A stretch of DNA of 21,968 bases from Candidatus Gastranaerophilales bacterium. Lineage in GTDB: Bacteria > Cyanobacteriota > Vampirovibrionia > Gastranaerophilales > Gastranaerophilaceae. Shown here piece after piece: positions 7,210 through 15,628 of this stretch. The translations under genes were made by a program, and so were the position numbers. How positions within the stretch are numbered: position 1 is the stretch's first letter; each line of letters starts with the position of its first letter. The stretch is taken from assembly GCA_910587375.1 (NCBI GenBank), contig CAJULR010000008.1, forward strand, positions 1 through 21,968. The letters are read 5' to 3'. The notes under the pieces were generated by a model, which did no database searches, had not been told where the DNA came from, and saw only the letters and a program-made list of their open reading frames with translations.

Positions 7210-8472
7210 TTATTTATTGCTTAATTTTACCACAAAAGTGGAGCCGAGGCCCGGTTTTGATATACAATGGATTTTTCCGCCATGCAAATTTACATATTCT
7301 TTTGTAATCGCAAGCCCCAAACCCGTTGAGGCAGAGGTTTTTGTGTAAATATTATCAATCTGTGTAAACTTTTTAAATATGAAGTTATGATACTTTTTTT
7401 CAATCCCGATACCAAAATCTTCAACCTCTAATACAAAATATTCCCCATCTTTTCTTGTTCTAACATAAATTTCGCCTTTTTGTCTGGAAAATTTTATAGC
7501 ATTTCCGATTAAATTAAAAAGGATTTGTTGAAATTTTTGATAATCCGCGTTTAATTTGTCTTTATAGGTATCTTTATAAGAAATTTTAATCTCTTTTGCT
7601 TCTAAAAGAGCAAAAAGAACGTTTATAACTTCCTGCACAGCGTTTTTAGGCTCAAAATTTGACAGATTTAATTTCATAGAGCCTGATTCAATTTTTGAAA
7701 AATCCAAAACACTGTTTATAAGGCCAAGAAGATGAATTGATGAACGGTTTATATCCTTTATATAATCCAGCTGTTTTTCATTAAGTTCCCCAAAAATTTG
7801 TTTCATAAGAACATCTGAAAAGCCTATTATTGCATTCAAAGGCGTTCTGAGCTCATGAGAAATATTTGCAAGAAAGCTTGTCTTTGCGTTATCTGCCTCA
7901 ATTAGCTTATTATTTTGCTTTTTAATTATCTTATAGGCTTCTTCTTTTTCAGATATTACATCTTGCAAAATGCTAAGTTGCGATTTTAAAACATTGTTCA
8001 GCTCAAAATCCTTAACAGCGTATGAATAAATACTTACAGCCAAATTTAAAATAGCAATTTCTTCTGAAGAAAAAACACCTTTTTTTACAAAAACGGCAAA
8101 ACCAAAAAACGAATTTTTAATCTGCAATTTTGAAAAAACAAAATGACAATCAGAAAATTCAGCGCCGTCAGCCAAAAACTCCAAAATGTCAGAAGTTTCC
8201 AAAACAAAGGTCTTTTCCCTTCCGGAGCTTAAAAACTTAAGAAGCTCAATTTGCTGCTCTTTTTTAAAAATATCATTACTATTGTTATTTGACAGAAAAG
8301 CTTTTTTTGTAAGAGCAATATCATCCAAAAAATAAATCCCGGAGGCTTCAAAATGAAACTCCGAGTTTATATCTTCCAGCACATCCTGATAAAAGCCATC
8401 CCCCATTGAAAGACAATAGTCCCTGTCGATTGCATTTGAAAGCTTATTTAAAATCTGCTGTTTTATTACCAT
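7210..8472 (-). CDS. soluble sensor histidine kinase
   Basis: The product is a 420-residue histidine kinase without membrane segments. Residues 1-160 resemble a GAF-like sensor region (SGIYFLDDIALTKKAFL; FFGFAVFVKKGVFSSEEIAILNLAV), though this is weakly supported. A coiled-coil linker (about 163-195) leads to the HisKA domain, with the phosphoacceptor His206 in SFLANISHELRTPLNAIIGF. The ATP-binding domain shows the N box (FNLIGNAIKFS), the G1 box (VEDFGIGI), the F box (FKKFTQID), the G2 box (STGLGLAI) and a terminal GLGSTFVVKL. No receiver domain is fused to it. It begins 38 bases after the winged-helix gene and is followed by the TPR membrane protein gene, so the three are probably co-transcribed. 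The ATG at 8472 lacks a clear Shine-Dalgarno site; an internal ATG at 8406 would shorten it by 22 residues. Confidence 0.93.
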   Translation of the reverse strand: MVIKQQILNKLSNAIDRDYCLSMGDGFYQDVLEDINSEFHFEASGIYFLDDIALTKKAFLSNNNSNDIFKKEQQIELLKFLSSGREKTFVLETSDILEFLADGAEFSDCHFVFSKLQIKNSFFGFAVFVKKGVFSSEEIAILNLAVSIYSYAVKDFELNNVLKSQLSILQDVISEKEEAYKIIKKQNNKLIEADNAKTSFLANISHELRTPLNAIIGFSDVLMKQIFGELNEKQLDYIKDINRSSIHLLGLINSVLDFSKIESGSMKLNLSNFEPKNAVQEVINVLFALLEAKEIKISYKDTYKDKLNADYQKFQQILFNLIGNAIKFSRQKGEIYVRTRKDGEYFVLEVEDFGIGIEKKYHNFIFKKFTQIDNIYTKTSASTGLGLAITKEYVNLHGGKIHCISKPGLGSTFVVKLSNK

Positions 8473-8510
8473 TTATATAATTCAAACAAAAAATAAAAGG
8501 CATTTATACT

Positions 8511-9017
8511 TTATACAAGAAGCTTATAACCGCCTTTTACAGCGTTTTGAAGCACATCTTCGGTAATTTTTGCTCTTAAATTTTTAATATACTTATACAC
8601 ATAATCTGTCGGCAAGTCTAAAATTTTTGCCAAATCCTTTGCATATACAATTTTTTCAGCATTGGCCATAAAATAATCAAGCACAACCTGCTCTCTTTGG
8701 GTCAAAGGTTTTTTAAACGTAAATTGTTTTTTAATACTTGAATTTAAAGTTTCCTTCATTCCGGCATTTTGCATATCTACGGACCTTTTAGCAACCGCAG
8801 CAATGGCCGTTTTTGGCTTAACGCTTGAAATTTTTGAAGAAAAATCAGACGCAGTGTCTGCTTTTTTACTGTTTGACAGAACTATATCAATAATATCTCG
8901 TGTTTGTTTTTCTTCTTTTAATACTTTTCCGAGCCTTTTTGCATACTCTTCAAGTGTAATCTTTTCCAGTGAACTTCTCCATTGTTTAATCTCTTCTTTG
9001 CTTAAGTATTCACTCAT
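8511..9017 (-). CDS. winged-helix DNA-binding protein (OmpR/PhoB-type effector domain, no receiver)
   Basis: The 168-residue product has a C-terminal segment (about 103-168) resembling the OmpR/PhoB winged helix. It starts LTQREQVVLDYFMANAEKIV, continues with KDLAKILDL and YVYKYIKNLRAKI, and ends LQNAVKGGYKLLV, the usual wing with its GxGY-like turn. The first 100 residues are charged and helical, then Ser/Ala/Lys-rich. They are too short for, and unlike, a receiver domain, so no phosphoacceptor Asp is evident. AAGGGG around 9026-9031 supports the ATG at 9017. It is the first gene of the operon with the histidine kinase and the TPR protein and is the likely transcriptional output. How the kinase signals to it is unknown; a separate response regulator may exist elsewhere. 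Confidence 0.85.
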   Translation of the reverse strand: MSEYLSKEEIKQWRSSLEKITLEEYAKRLGKVLKEEKQTRDIIDIVLSNSKKADTASDFSSKISSVKPKTAIAAVAKRSVDMQNAGMKETLNSSIKKQFTFKKPLTQREQVVLDYFMANAEKIVYAKDLAKILDLPTDYVYKYIKNLRAKITEDVLQNAVKGGYKLLV

Positions 9018-9064
9018 TGAACTTCCCCTTTAAGATTTTCTATATTTCCGTCCTTCACTTATTT

Positions 9065-9074
9065 ATTTATACCA
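9065..9074 (-). promoter_or_regulatory. candidate extended -10 promoter for the winged-helix/kinase/TPR operon
   Basis: On the minus strand the sequence reads TGGTATAAAT, a TGn extended -10 with TATAAA. It lies about 50 bases upstream of the winged-helix gene and downstream of the aldolase terminator. No convincing -35 is present. Pattern-based only. Confidence 0.4.
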
Positions 9075-9152
9075 CAAGACATGCTCTAAAATCTCGAAAT
9101 ATTTAGTAAAGTAAAATTTTATTTATTTTATTAAGAACATATTGACAATTAA

Positions 9153-9184
9153 AAATGAGCCCCGCAAAAAAGCAAGGCTCATTT
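9153..9184 (-). terminator. terminator of the aldolase gene
   Basis: AAATGAGCC (9153-9161) pairs with GGCTCATTT (9176-9184) over 9 bp. A T run follows on the minus strand (GGCTCATTTTTAATT). The plus strand also has a T-rich tail, so it may act both ways. It closes fba, which is read toward it, and sits before the winged-helix operon. Stem and loop closely resemble the hairpin at 5981-6020. Confidence 0.88.
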
Positions 9185-9210
9185 ATTTTTTTATTAACCA
9201 AACAAAAGAA

Positions 9211-10167
9211 TTAGTCTTTTGCGTGGCCTGCTGTGCCTAATACGTCGCGCATTTTGTGCATAACCATTTCTTTAACAGCAGTTCTGCCCGGGCCCATATA
9301 TTCTCTCGGGTCAAATTTTTCAGGATGTTCAACAAAGAACTCTCTGATTGTTGAAGTCATTGCAAGTCTTAAGTCTGTATCGATATTAATTTTTGCAACA
9401 CCGTGTTGAGAAGCATATTTAAGCATGTCTTCAGGAACACCTTGGGCGTTCGGTAATTTACCGCCAAATTTATTACATTTAGCAACAAATTCTGCAGGAA
9501 CAGAAGATGAACCGTGAAGAACGATTGGATAATCGCCAAAACCAGCTTCTTTAAGAGCGTCTTTAATTTCTTTTAATCTGTCGAAATCAAGTTTAGCTTC
9601 GCCAGCAAATTTATAAGCACCATGAGATGTACCGATAGCAATTGCCAAAGAATCACAGCCTGTTTGTTTAACAAATTCAACAGCTTCTTTAACATTGGTA
9701 TATTTAGCGTCTTTAGCGTCAACATTAACATCATCTTCAACACCGGCTAATTTACCAAGTTCAGCTTCAACTGAAACGCCTCTTTCATGAGCGTATTCAA
9801 CAACTTTTTTAGTAACTGCAACGTTTTCTTCAAAAGAAAATCTGCTTCCGTCAATCATAACAGAAGAGAAACCGCCATCGATACAAGCTTTACAAATTTC
9901 AAAGTCTGCACCGTGGTCTAAGTGAAGAGCGATAGGTACAGTAGTTGTAGCTAAAGCTGCTTCAACAAGTTTAATTAAATATGTTTGATTAGCATATTTC
10001 CTGGCACCAGCTGAAACTTGAAGAATAATCGGAGATTGAGTTTCTTCAGCAGCTTCTGCGATACCTTGCAAAATTTCCATGTTGTTTACGTTGTAAGCCC
10101 CAATAGCATATCCGCCAGCAAGAGCTTTTTTGAACATTTCGTTTGTTCCAACTAATTTTCTTTCCAT
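9211..10167 (-). CDS. fba: class II fructose-bisphosphate aldolase
   Basis: The product is a 318-residue zinc-dependent class II aldolase that reversibly splits fructose 1,6-bisphosphate into dihydroxyacetone phosphate and glyceraldehyde 3-phosphate in glycolysis and gluconeogenesis. Landmarks are GAYNVNNMEILQGI near the N-terminus and LHLDHG with catalytic Asp84 and zinc ligand His85. Others are GFSSVMIDGSRFSFEEN, VEAELGKLAGVEDD with a zinc-region Glu, GTSHGAYKF (His182), VLHGSSSVP (His218) and INIDTDLRLA, the phosphate-binding region. Length and motifs fit the shorter class II type. AGGAG around 10176-10180 supports the start, eight bases upstream. It is a monocistronic gene ending at its own hairpin (9153-9184) and divergent from the 959-aa protein gene. 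Very secure. Confidence 0.98.
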   Translation of the reverse strand: MERKLVGTNEMFKKALAGGYAIGAYNVNNMEILQGIAEAAEETQSPIILQVSAGARKYANQTYLIKLVEAALATTTVPIALHLDHGADFEICKACIDGGFSSVMIDGSRFSFEENVAVTKKVVEYAHERGVSVEAELGKLAGVEDDVNVDAKDAKYTNVKEAVEFVKQTGCDSLAIAIGTSHGAYKFAGEAKLDFDRLKEIKDALKEAGFGDYPIVLHGSSSVPAEFVAKCNKFGGKLPNAQGVPEDMLKYASQHGVAKINIDTDLRLAMTSTIREFFVEHPEKFDPREYMGPGRTAVKEMVMHKMRDVLGTAGHAKD

Positions 10168-10420
10168 AAAAATAACTCCTAACTAAAAGTAGTATCAAAT
10201 TAAATTTATAACAAAAGCCATATTAATACAAGAACTATTTTTTAGCACCACGGCCTGTCTTTTGCTTTTGTAAATTTAAATGTAAAAAAATGTAAATTTA
10301 TACCATTTTTTTCTAAAGATTGCAAAACCCGATAACGATATAGAAATTATATGAAGGAATATTTGGTGTGGAAAAAACCGCATTTTCCTTTTGGTTTTAC
10401 AGCAAAATAAGGAGCAAGAA

Positions 10421-13300
10421 ATGAGTGACGGTATCAGGATAACAGGAAATTGGGATTTTGATAACAACAAAAAGATTGACCCGAAAGATTACGATGCGGC
10501 AAACCTTGCCAAGCTTAAAAACACCGAACTTTTCAAAAAGGGTAAAGTAGATTTCTCAGACGGCATTGACAAAAGCGAAGCCGAATACATTATGATGGAA
10601 TTTGAAAAAGAAGGCCTTGTTGATTTTGATGACTTCGATATCAACGACGCCGATATTAAATCATTCCTTAAAAACCAAGGGTATCAGGCAACTAATGCCC
10701 AGGTTAAAGAAATGAAATCCGTTGTAAATTCCATTGCAAACACCTATATGGACGCAAATCAAACCGCAAATGTCGGAGAACAATATACAAGCGTTCAAGA
10801 CATTTACCTAACAGGCGGAAACGCCGGCGCAAACGTTGCGGTTGGCCCGTCAAAAATTGACCCTAAAAATATTAACGGAAACACACAAACAATCACAGCA
10901 CCGGGCGTAAATAAAACAAACAGCCCGCAACAGGGTTCAACTTTGCAAGAATTAATCAACAATGCTTATGCGCTTGATGAAGTTGCAAAGAAAAGCGGCA
11001 TTTCAGACACACAAGGCGTTTTGCATAACCTTGTAGATGAATATTTACAATCAAACCCCGAACTTGCTTCAAGAATTTCTGAATTAAACGACGGAAAAAA
11101 CATTAAAGACTTAAGTTATGATGAAATTTTGAACACAAACCTCTTTAAAGAAGGTGAAGAAACCGCATTTAAAGTAATTGCACCAAAATTCAATATGCCA
11201 ACTCCAAAAGGCGCTGCCATAAATAAAGACGCAACCCAACAGGTGGCCCAAAAACAATACAGCACACAAAACACAAGTGTTGATATTATAAATAACGGCA
11301 AAGAGCTCGGCGAAAACCAATATGCAAACGTAACAGACGCAATTGCAGCACAATACGGGCTTGATAAAAACGATGGCAGCTACCAACACGCGCTAAAAAC
11401 AATTGCATTCCAAATTGCAAACGACCCTGAAAACGCAAAAGCAATTGAAACATATATTAACAGCTTGCCAAAAGATGAAGCAGCACAATATTTAAATGAC
11501 AACACACGTGTCACTGCGCTTCTTTCAGCGAAAAATATTGAAGGATTGCACCTGCCTGACAACGTGCTTGTAAACAGCATTACAAACACCGTTGAAGGAA
11601 AAGAATATGTATACACTACAGGCTCCACTGTATACCAGCTATCACCACTCTCACCTGTTGACGGCCAAGCAACAGGGCAAATTGAACTTCCTGCAACATT
11701 TGACGGCAAGGAAACCGCAGGAAGCGTTGCAAATCTTGAAGATATCTTAAAATATTCTCAAGACCCAAGAACAGGCAAAGCCTTGACAACCTTAAACGAC
11801 AAGGGTGAAGAAGTTTCAAACATTAAAGATGAAGCTGCACAAGGTATGGCAACAGCCTATATGATGAACAGCATTAAGGATAACCCGGAAATCTTTGCCG
11901 CAGCACAAGAAATTAATGGTTCTCTTCAAATGTTTGGCGCCTATGAAATTAAAGATGAAGCGGTTCTTGGAAAAATGAACGAATTGCTTGACGCGGCCAA
12001 GGCCGAAGGGCTTTCAAACGAAGACGCCGCAGCAAAAGTACGCAATGAATTAATCAACCAATTTGGCGACCTTGATGGCGACGGCACAGGAAAACTTGAA
12101 GATTTCCTTGAAAAATACGGAAATGTTAACCTTGATAACGCAAAAAGCATTAACTTCTATGATGACAAAGGAAATATCCGCTTTAAAAACGAAGACGGAA
12201 CACCTGTTACATATAAAGTAAGCGAAACTTACATAAGATTTGGTAAAGCAAGCGAAGTTAAACAGGGCGGAAACTCCAGCTCTTCAAATGACACGCCATC
12301 AGATCCGTTTAAACCAACTCCATCAACCCCGGGCACCACAAGCTCAACCCCCGGAACAACAAGCTCAACACCAGGTACAACAAGTTCAACTCCCGGAACT
12401 ACAAGCAGCACTCCAGGCACCACAAGCTCAACCCCCGGAACAACAAGCTCAACACCAGGTACGACAAGTTCAACTCCCGGAACAACAAGCAGTACTCCCG
12501 GTGCCACAAGCTCAACTCCAAAACCATCAACGGGTGGCGGCTCTACAACACCCAAACCAAGTACTGGCGGCGGAAGCACAACTCCAAAGCCATCCTCTGG
12601 CGGAGGCTCTACAACACCTAAGCCAAGCACTGGTGGCAACTCAAGCACACCTTCAACAGGCGGCGGAAGCACAACTCCAAAACCGTCAACAGGTGGCTCA
12701 TCAAGCACACCAAGCTCAGGTGGCGGTTCAAGTACACCAAGCTCCGGCGGCGGAAACTCAAGCACACCTCCTGATGATAAACCAATATTTAACCCGTCAA
12801 CTAGTGTTACAGAACCGAGCGAAAGCAAAGACCCTGTTACAAATCCATCCAAACCTGATGAAGGCGGAGATTCTGGCAGCGACCCAGGCGAAGATTGCCC
12901 ACTGCCTCCACCACCAAGCAATGCTGCAAATAATACACCCACGGCAGTAGAAGATACGGTGGTCAAAGATACAGTTGTTGCAGAAGAAGCAAGTGGCAAC
13001 AAAAACACAGTAACAGAATCAAGTACAGTCACAAAAACAGAAGAAAAAACAGAAAATAATGTTGCTGACAAAACCACAACAAGTACAAACACTACAGAAA
13101 ATAAAGCAGAAAATAAGGTTGAAAACAATCCGGCGCCTCCACCGCCACCAAGTGTATCCAGCGGTGGCAATTCAGGAAACACCATAACAAACAATAATAA
13201 TGAAAACAAAGATACACATCCGGTTGAAAACAATGTTTCCGACAAAACCTCCGATGTTACAAGCGAATCGGACAAAGTAGAACACCGCAAACCACAATAA
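10421..13300 (+). CDS. large EF-hand protein with Ser/Thr/Pro/Gly repeat tract
   Basis: Function not recognised. The 959-residue product begins with an acidic domain of about 110 residues (WDFDNNKKIDPKDYD; VDFDDFDINDADIKSFLKNQG; MKSVVNSIANTY), homologous to the start of the 13894-15594 protein. The middle is helical, with segments such as VTDAIAAQYGLDKNDGSYQHAL. A canonical EF-hand-type calcium loop occurs at 550-561 (DLDGDGTGKLED). Residues 635-697 are nine copies of a seven-residue unit STPGTTS (or close variants). Ser/Gly/Pro/Lys repeats follow (TPKPSTGGGST), then an acidic Thr/Asn-rich tail with two proline runs. No signal peptide, membrane helix or LPxTG-like anchor is visible. AAGGAG (10409-10414) six bases before ATG selects this start over an in-frame TTG at 10391. 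A terminator follows at 13319-13355. The composition resembles surface proteins, but export is unproven. Confidence 0.88.
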   Translation: MSDGIRITGNWDFDNNKKIDPKDYDAANLAKLKNTELFKKGKVDFSDGIDKSEAEYIMMEFEKEGLVDFDDFDINDADIKSFLKNQGYQATNAQVKEMKSVVNSIANTYMDANQTANVGEQYTSVQDIYLTGGNAGANVAVGPSKIDPKNINGNTQTITAPGVNKTNSPQQGSTLQELINNAYALDEVAKKSGISDTQGVLHNLVDEYLQSNPELASRISELNDGKNIKDLSYDEILNTNLFKEGEETAFKVIAPKFNMPTPKGAAINKDATQQVAQKQYSTQNTSVDIINNGKELGENQYANVTDAIAAQYGLDKNDGSYQHALKTIAFQIANDPENAKAIETYINSLPKDEAAQYLNDNTRVTALLSAKNIEGLHLPDNVLVNSITNTVEGKEYVYTTGSTVYQLSPLSPVDGQATGQIELPATFDGKETAGSVANLEDILKYSQDPRTGKALTTLNDKGEEVSNIKDEAAQGMATAYMMNSIKDNPEIFAAAQEINGSLQMFGAYEIKDEAVLGKMNELLDAAKAEGLSNEDAAAKVRNELINQFGDLDGDGTGKLEDFLEKYGNVNLDNAKSINFYDDKGNIRFKNEDGTPVTYKVSETYIRFGKASEVKQGGNSSSSNDTPSDPFKPTPSTPGTTSSTPGTTSSTPGTTSSTPGTTSSTPGTTSSTPGTTSSTPGTTSSTPGTTSSTPGATSSTPKPSTGGGSTTPKPSTGGGSTTPKPSSGGGSTTPKPSTGGNSSTPSTGGGSTTPKPSTGGSSSTPSSGGGSSTPSSGGGNSSTPPDDKPIFNPSTSVTEPSESKDPVTNPSKPDEGGDSGSDPGEDCPLPPPPSNAANNTPTAVEDTVVKDTVVAEEASGNKNTVTESSTVTKTEEKTENNVADKTTTSTNTTENKAENKVENNPAPPPPPSVSSGGNSGNTITNNNNENKDTHPVENNVSDKTSDVTSESDKVEHRKPQ
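12323..12511 (+). repeat. nine tandem 21-base repeats (STPGTTS units)
   Basis: Nine in-frame 21-base units encode STPGTTS or close variants. There is higher-order structure: units 2, 3 and 4 recur as units 6, 7 and 8 with only about two base differences, implying duplication of an 84-base block. The flanking stretch to about 12780 is a less regular Ser/Thr/Pro/Lys/Gly repeat (TPKPSTGGG). Such arrays change length by slippage or recombination. Confidence 0.92.
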
Positions 13301-13318
13301 AATCAGATAAATAAATCA

Positions 13319-13355
13319 AAAAAGCAGGGTAAAAAGAAAAATTACCCTGCTTTTT
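13319..13355 (+). terminator. Rho-independent terminator
   Basis: GCAGGGTAA (13324-13332) pairs with TTACCCTGC (13342-13350). The stem is extended by five A-T pairs, and the right arm ends in TTTTT (13351-13355). It follows the 959-aa protein gene by about 18 bases. Confidence 0.92.
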
Positions 13356-13456
13356 ATATGTGAACTTTTGTAACACAAAACAGCGAAAAACCTAAAGAAA
13401 ATAGCCCTTTTGGCCGATTAATCCAATAAGTGGAAAAATTATAAGGACAATTATAA

Positions 13457-13828
13457 ATGAACAGAATTAACCCGTTTGATTTATCTCTAAATCAAGGAAT
13501 ACAGAAGGCAGGAAGCACAAATGCGCCCGAAAAAATAAGTCATAGTCCAAATCAAGAAAATGAACAAAATGTCCAAGGTATAGGCGATTTCAAAAAAGCC
13601 GACGAAAACACAATGATAGATTCAAGTTCAATGATAGATGACACCGAAGGCTTTGATATGTCAAGCTTTGATAGTGAAGAAAAAACAAATAATATAAGTT
13701 CAAACGACAAAGCAAGCGAAAGCGAGCAAGGAAAAAACGGCGATAATAACAATGAAAAAGAAAAAGAAGAAATGATGGCACACTTTGAAGAGGCTGTTAA
13801 TAATTTCTTTGACAAAAAGCCTGAATAA
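13457..13828 (+). CDS. small acidic, probably disordered protein
   Basis: Not recognised. The 123-residue product is rich in Asn, Ser, Glu, Asp and Lys, and looks disordered through most of its length. A short possibly helical C-terminal end reads MMAHFEEAVNNFFDKKPE. It begins MNRINPFDLSLNQGI, and has no membrane segment or known motif. AAGGA (13443-13447) lies nine bases before the ATG. It lies 65 bases before the EF-hand/LysM-like gene with no terminator between, so they may share a transcript. Its position between two homologous EF-hand proteins suggests a role in the same process; that is context only. The low-complexity composition makes coding confidence moderate, but the start site and frame length support it. 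Confidence 0.72.
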   Translation: MNRINPFDLSLNQGIQKAGSTNAPEKISHSPNQENEQNVQGIGDFKKADENTMIDSSSMIDDTEGFDMSSFDSEEKTNNISSNDKASESEQGKNGDNNNEKEKEEMMAHFEEAVNNFFDKKPE

Positions 13829-13893
13829 AAAGAATAAAAAGCCATACACGGATAGAAATTGTATTATTTTAAACAAGGTTGAAAGGATAAAAA

Positions 13894-15594
13894 ATGGGCG
13901 ACTTACATTTAAACGGAAAAGAATTTAACTTCGACACCAACAAAAACATTTCAAAAGACGAACTTGCAAATAAAAATGGTATAAATGTCGAAAAGCTTGA
14001 AACCGTTTTTGTGGAATATGATGGCATAAAACTTGCAAATGGTTTAAGCGCAAAAGAAGCCCAAACAATCATCAACCTTTTTGACGCAAATGACGACAAG
14101 AAAATAACAGATGATGAAGTAACTGACGCAAAAATTAAAGAATTTATCAAGCAAAACGGTGGAAATGCAGAAGATACAAGCCTTTTAGGAAGTATGAAAA
14201 ATCTTATAACGGCCGTTGCAAACACTTTTGGAAAAGACGGTGGATTTTATAATGTTACAGACACCAATGGAAATGTGACCGAAAAATATACCCTTGAAAC
14301 AAATAACGGTGTTACAAAGAAAACCCACTACAGCACAGACGGCACAAAAAACAACCGAATTGCAGAACAGTGGGAAGCAGGCTTTAAAAACTATAGAAAA
14401 GAATGGACAGGGCCAAACGGCGAGCGCACTCTGCTTGAAGGAACCGCCGTGAAAGACAATGGCGATGGCACATATACACTAACTGTTAAAAGAACTGATT
14501 CCAGATTTCCGGATACAACATATGAAATGGTATTTGATAAAAACGGCCAGGAGCTTTCAAGAACAGACGCAAACGGAAATAAATATAATTCATATGGCGC
14601 ACCACTAAACGGCACCGAAGGCGCAGGCGCTGCAAATAATGCACCAGCAACAGAAAACCAGGCAGAAGAAAAAACAGTTGTCGTTGAAAAATGGGCAAAA
14701 GGCGTTACAAACAGCACCTTAAGCGGCATTATCACAAGTGCATACGGCGTTAAAGCAGGAACAGAAGAATATAAAGCAATTGAAAAAATGGTAATGGACG
14801 CCAACCCTGAAATTTATGGCGATGAAAACGGAAACGGCGGCAGAAAACGCATTCTTGACGGCACACGCCACAATGCAGTAATTCACCCGGGAGATACACT
14901 TAAACTTCCTCCATATAACGGCAAAACAGCAGCTCCAGCTGAAGGCGGAGCCACAACCCCAGCCCCCGCAACAGGCAGGAATACGCCCGCCCCAAAAAAC
15001 CAAACCGGCCCTGCAACAGGCAGAGCGCTCAATAAAAATAAGCAATACACACGAACAAAACTGGGCTATAACGTAAGCGAAGCCTTGGAAGATGGCTCCA
15101 GAAAGATTAGCAGATATGCAGAAAAAGTTGATAAGCCTATTCTATTAAGCGAAACACTCTACAAAGGAAATCAGGAAATCACCACTGAATACAGCGGAAC
15201 TTCAAAAACTGAAACCACCTATGAATATGATGAAAACGACAGCAAATATCAAATCAGACAAGTTAAATATGAAAACGGCAAAAAAGTAAGTACAATCGAA
15301 ACTAAAAAAGTAAATGATTATGCAGGCAAAGTTCGAGATGATATGAAAAATGACGGCTTAACGCTGACATTTGTAAACATAATGAATGACGCAAGCCTTT
15401 CTTTAGATGATTTAGGGCTGATTTTAGAAAGATCCGGCGGCACCACTTTTGAAAGCAAACTTGGATTTGCAACGCCGCAATTAAAAATGCAGCACAAATC
15501 AGCATTCAGCAAAATACTTGCGCGCTCAAGCCAAAGTGAGCGTACCGAATTTATGGCAAAACATATTACGTTCTATAATTTGATGATGAAATAA
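13894..15594 (+). CDS. EF-hand protein with LysM-like segment
   Basis: Function not recognised. The 566-residue product opens with FNFDTNKNISKDEL and a canonical EF-hand loop at 64-75 (DANDDKKITDDE). IKEFIKQNGG and MKNLITAVANTF then match the N-terminal domain of the 959-aa protein at 10421-13300. Residues about 118-235 are beta-rich with YD- or MORN-like phrases (TDTNGNVTEKYTLETNNG; FDKNGQELSRTDANGNKY). Residues 261-341 resemble a LysM domain with a long insertion (STLSGIITSAYGV, VMDANPEIYGD, ending IHPGDTLKLPPYN). A Pro/Ala/Thr linker leads to another beta-rich stretch and a helical C-terminal domain. No signal peptide is seen. AAAGGA (13882-13887) supports the ATG at 13894. A hairpin terminator follows. 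LysM would imply glycan binding; the match is partial. Confidence 0.88.
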   Translation: MGDLHLNGKEFNFDTNKNISKDELANKNGINVEKLETVFVEYDGIKLANGLSAKEAQTIINLFDANDDKKITDDEVTDAKIKEFIKQNGGNAEDTSLLGSMKNLITAVANTFGKDGGFYNVTDTNGNVTEKYTLETNNGVTKKTHYSTDGTKNNRIAEQWEAGFKNYRKEWTGPNGERTLLEGTAVKDNGDGTYTLTVKRTDSRFPDTTYEMVFDKNGQELSRTDANGNKYNSYGAPLNGTEGAGAANNAPATENQAEEKTVVVEKWAKGVTNSTLSGIITSAYGVKAGTEEYKAIEKMVMDANPEIYGDENGNGGRKRILDGTRHNAVIHPGDTLKLPPYNGKTAAPAEGGATTPAPATGRNTPAPKNQTGPATGRALNKNKQYTRTKLGYNVSEALEDGSRKISRYAEKVDKPILLSETLYKGNQEITTEYSGTSKTETTYEYDENDSKYQIRQVKYENGKKVSTIETKKVNDYAGKVRDDMKNDGLTLTFVNIMNDASLSLDDLGLILERSGGTTFESKLGFATPQLKMQHKSAFSKILARSSQSERTEFMAKHITFYNLMMK

Positions 15595-15628
15595 TAGAAA
15601 CAGAAAACTAAAAAGACTATTAATATAT

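Noticed and set aside
12323..12511. Tandem repeats considered as a CRISPR array
   Set aside because: Units are directly contiguous with no unique spacers and stay in frame within a coding sequence.
12240..12950. 236-residue Gln/Ala-rich frame on the plus strand
   Set aside because: Frame-shifted reading of the same 21-base repeats inside a well-supported gene.
12229..13290. 353-residue open frame on the minus strand, Val/Pro/Gly-rich (VVPGVELVVPGV repeats)
   Set aside because: It is the antisense image of the Ser/Thr/Pro repeat tract of the 959-aa protein. Repeat-driven absence of stops explains its length, and it has no domain or convincing start.
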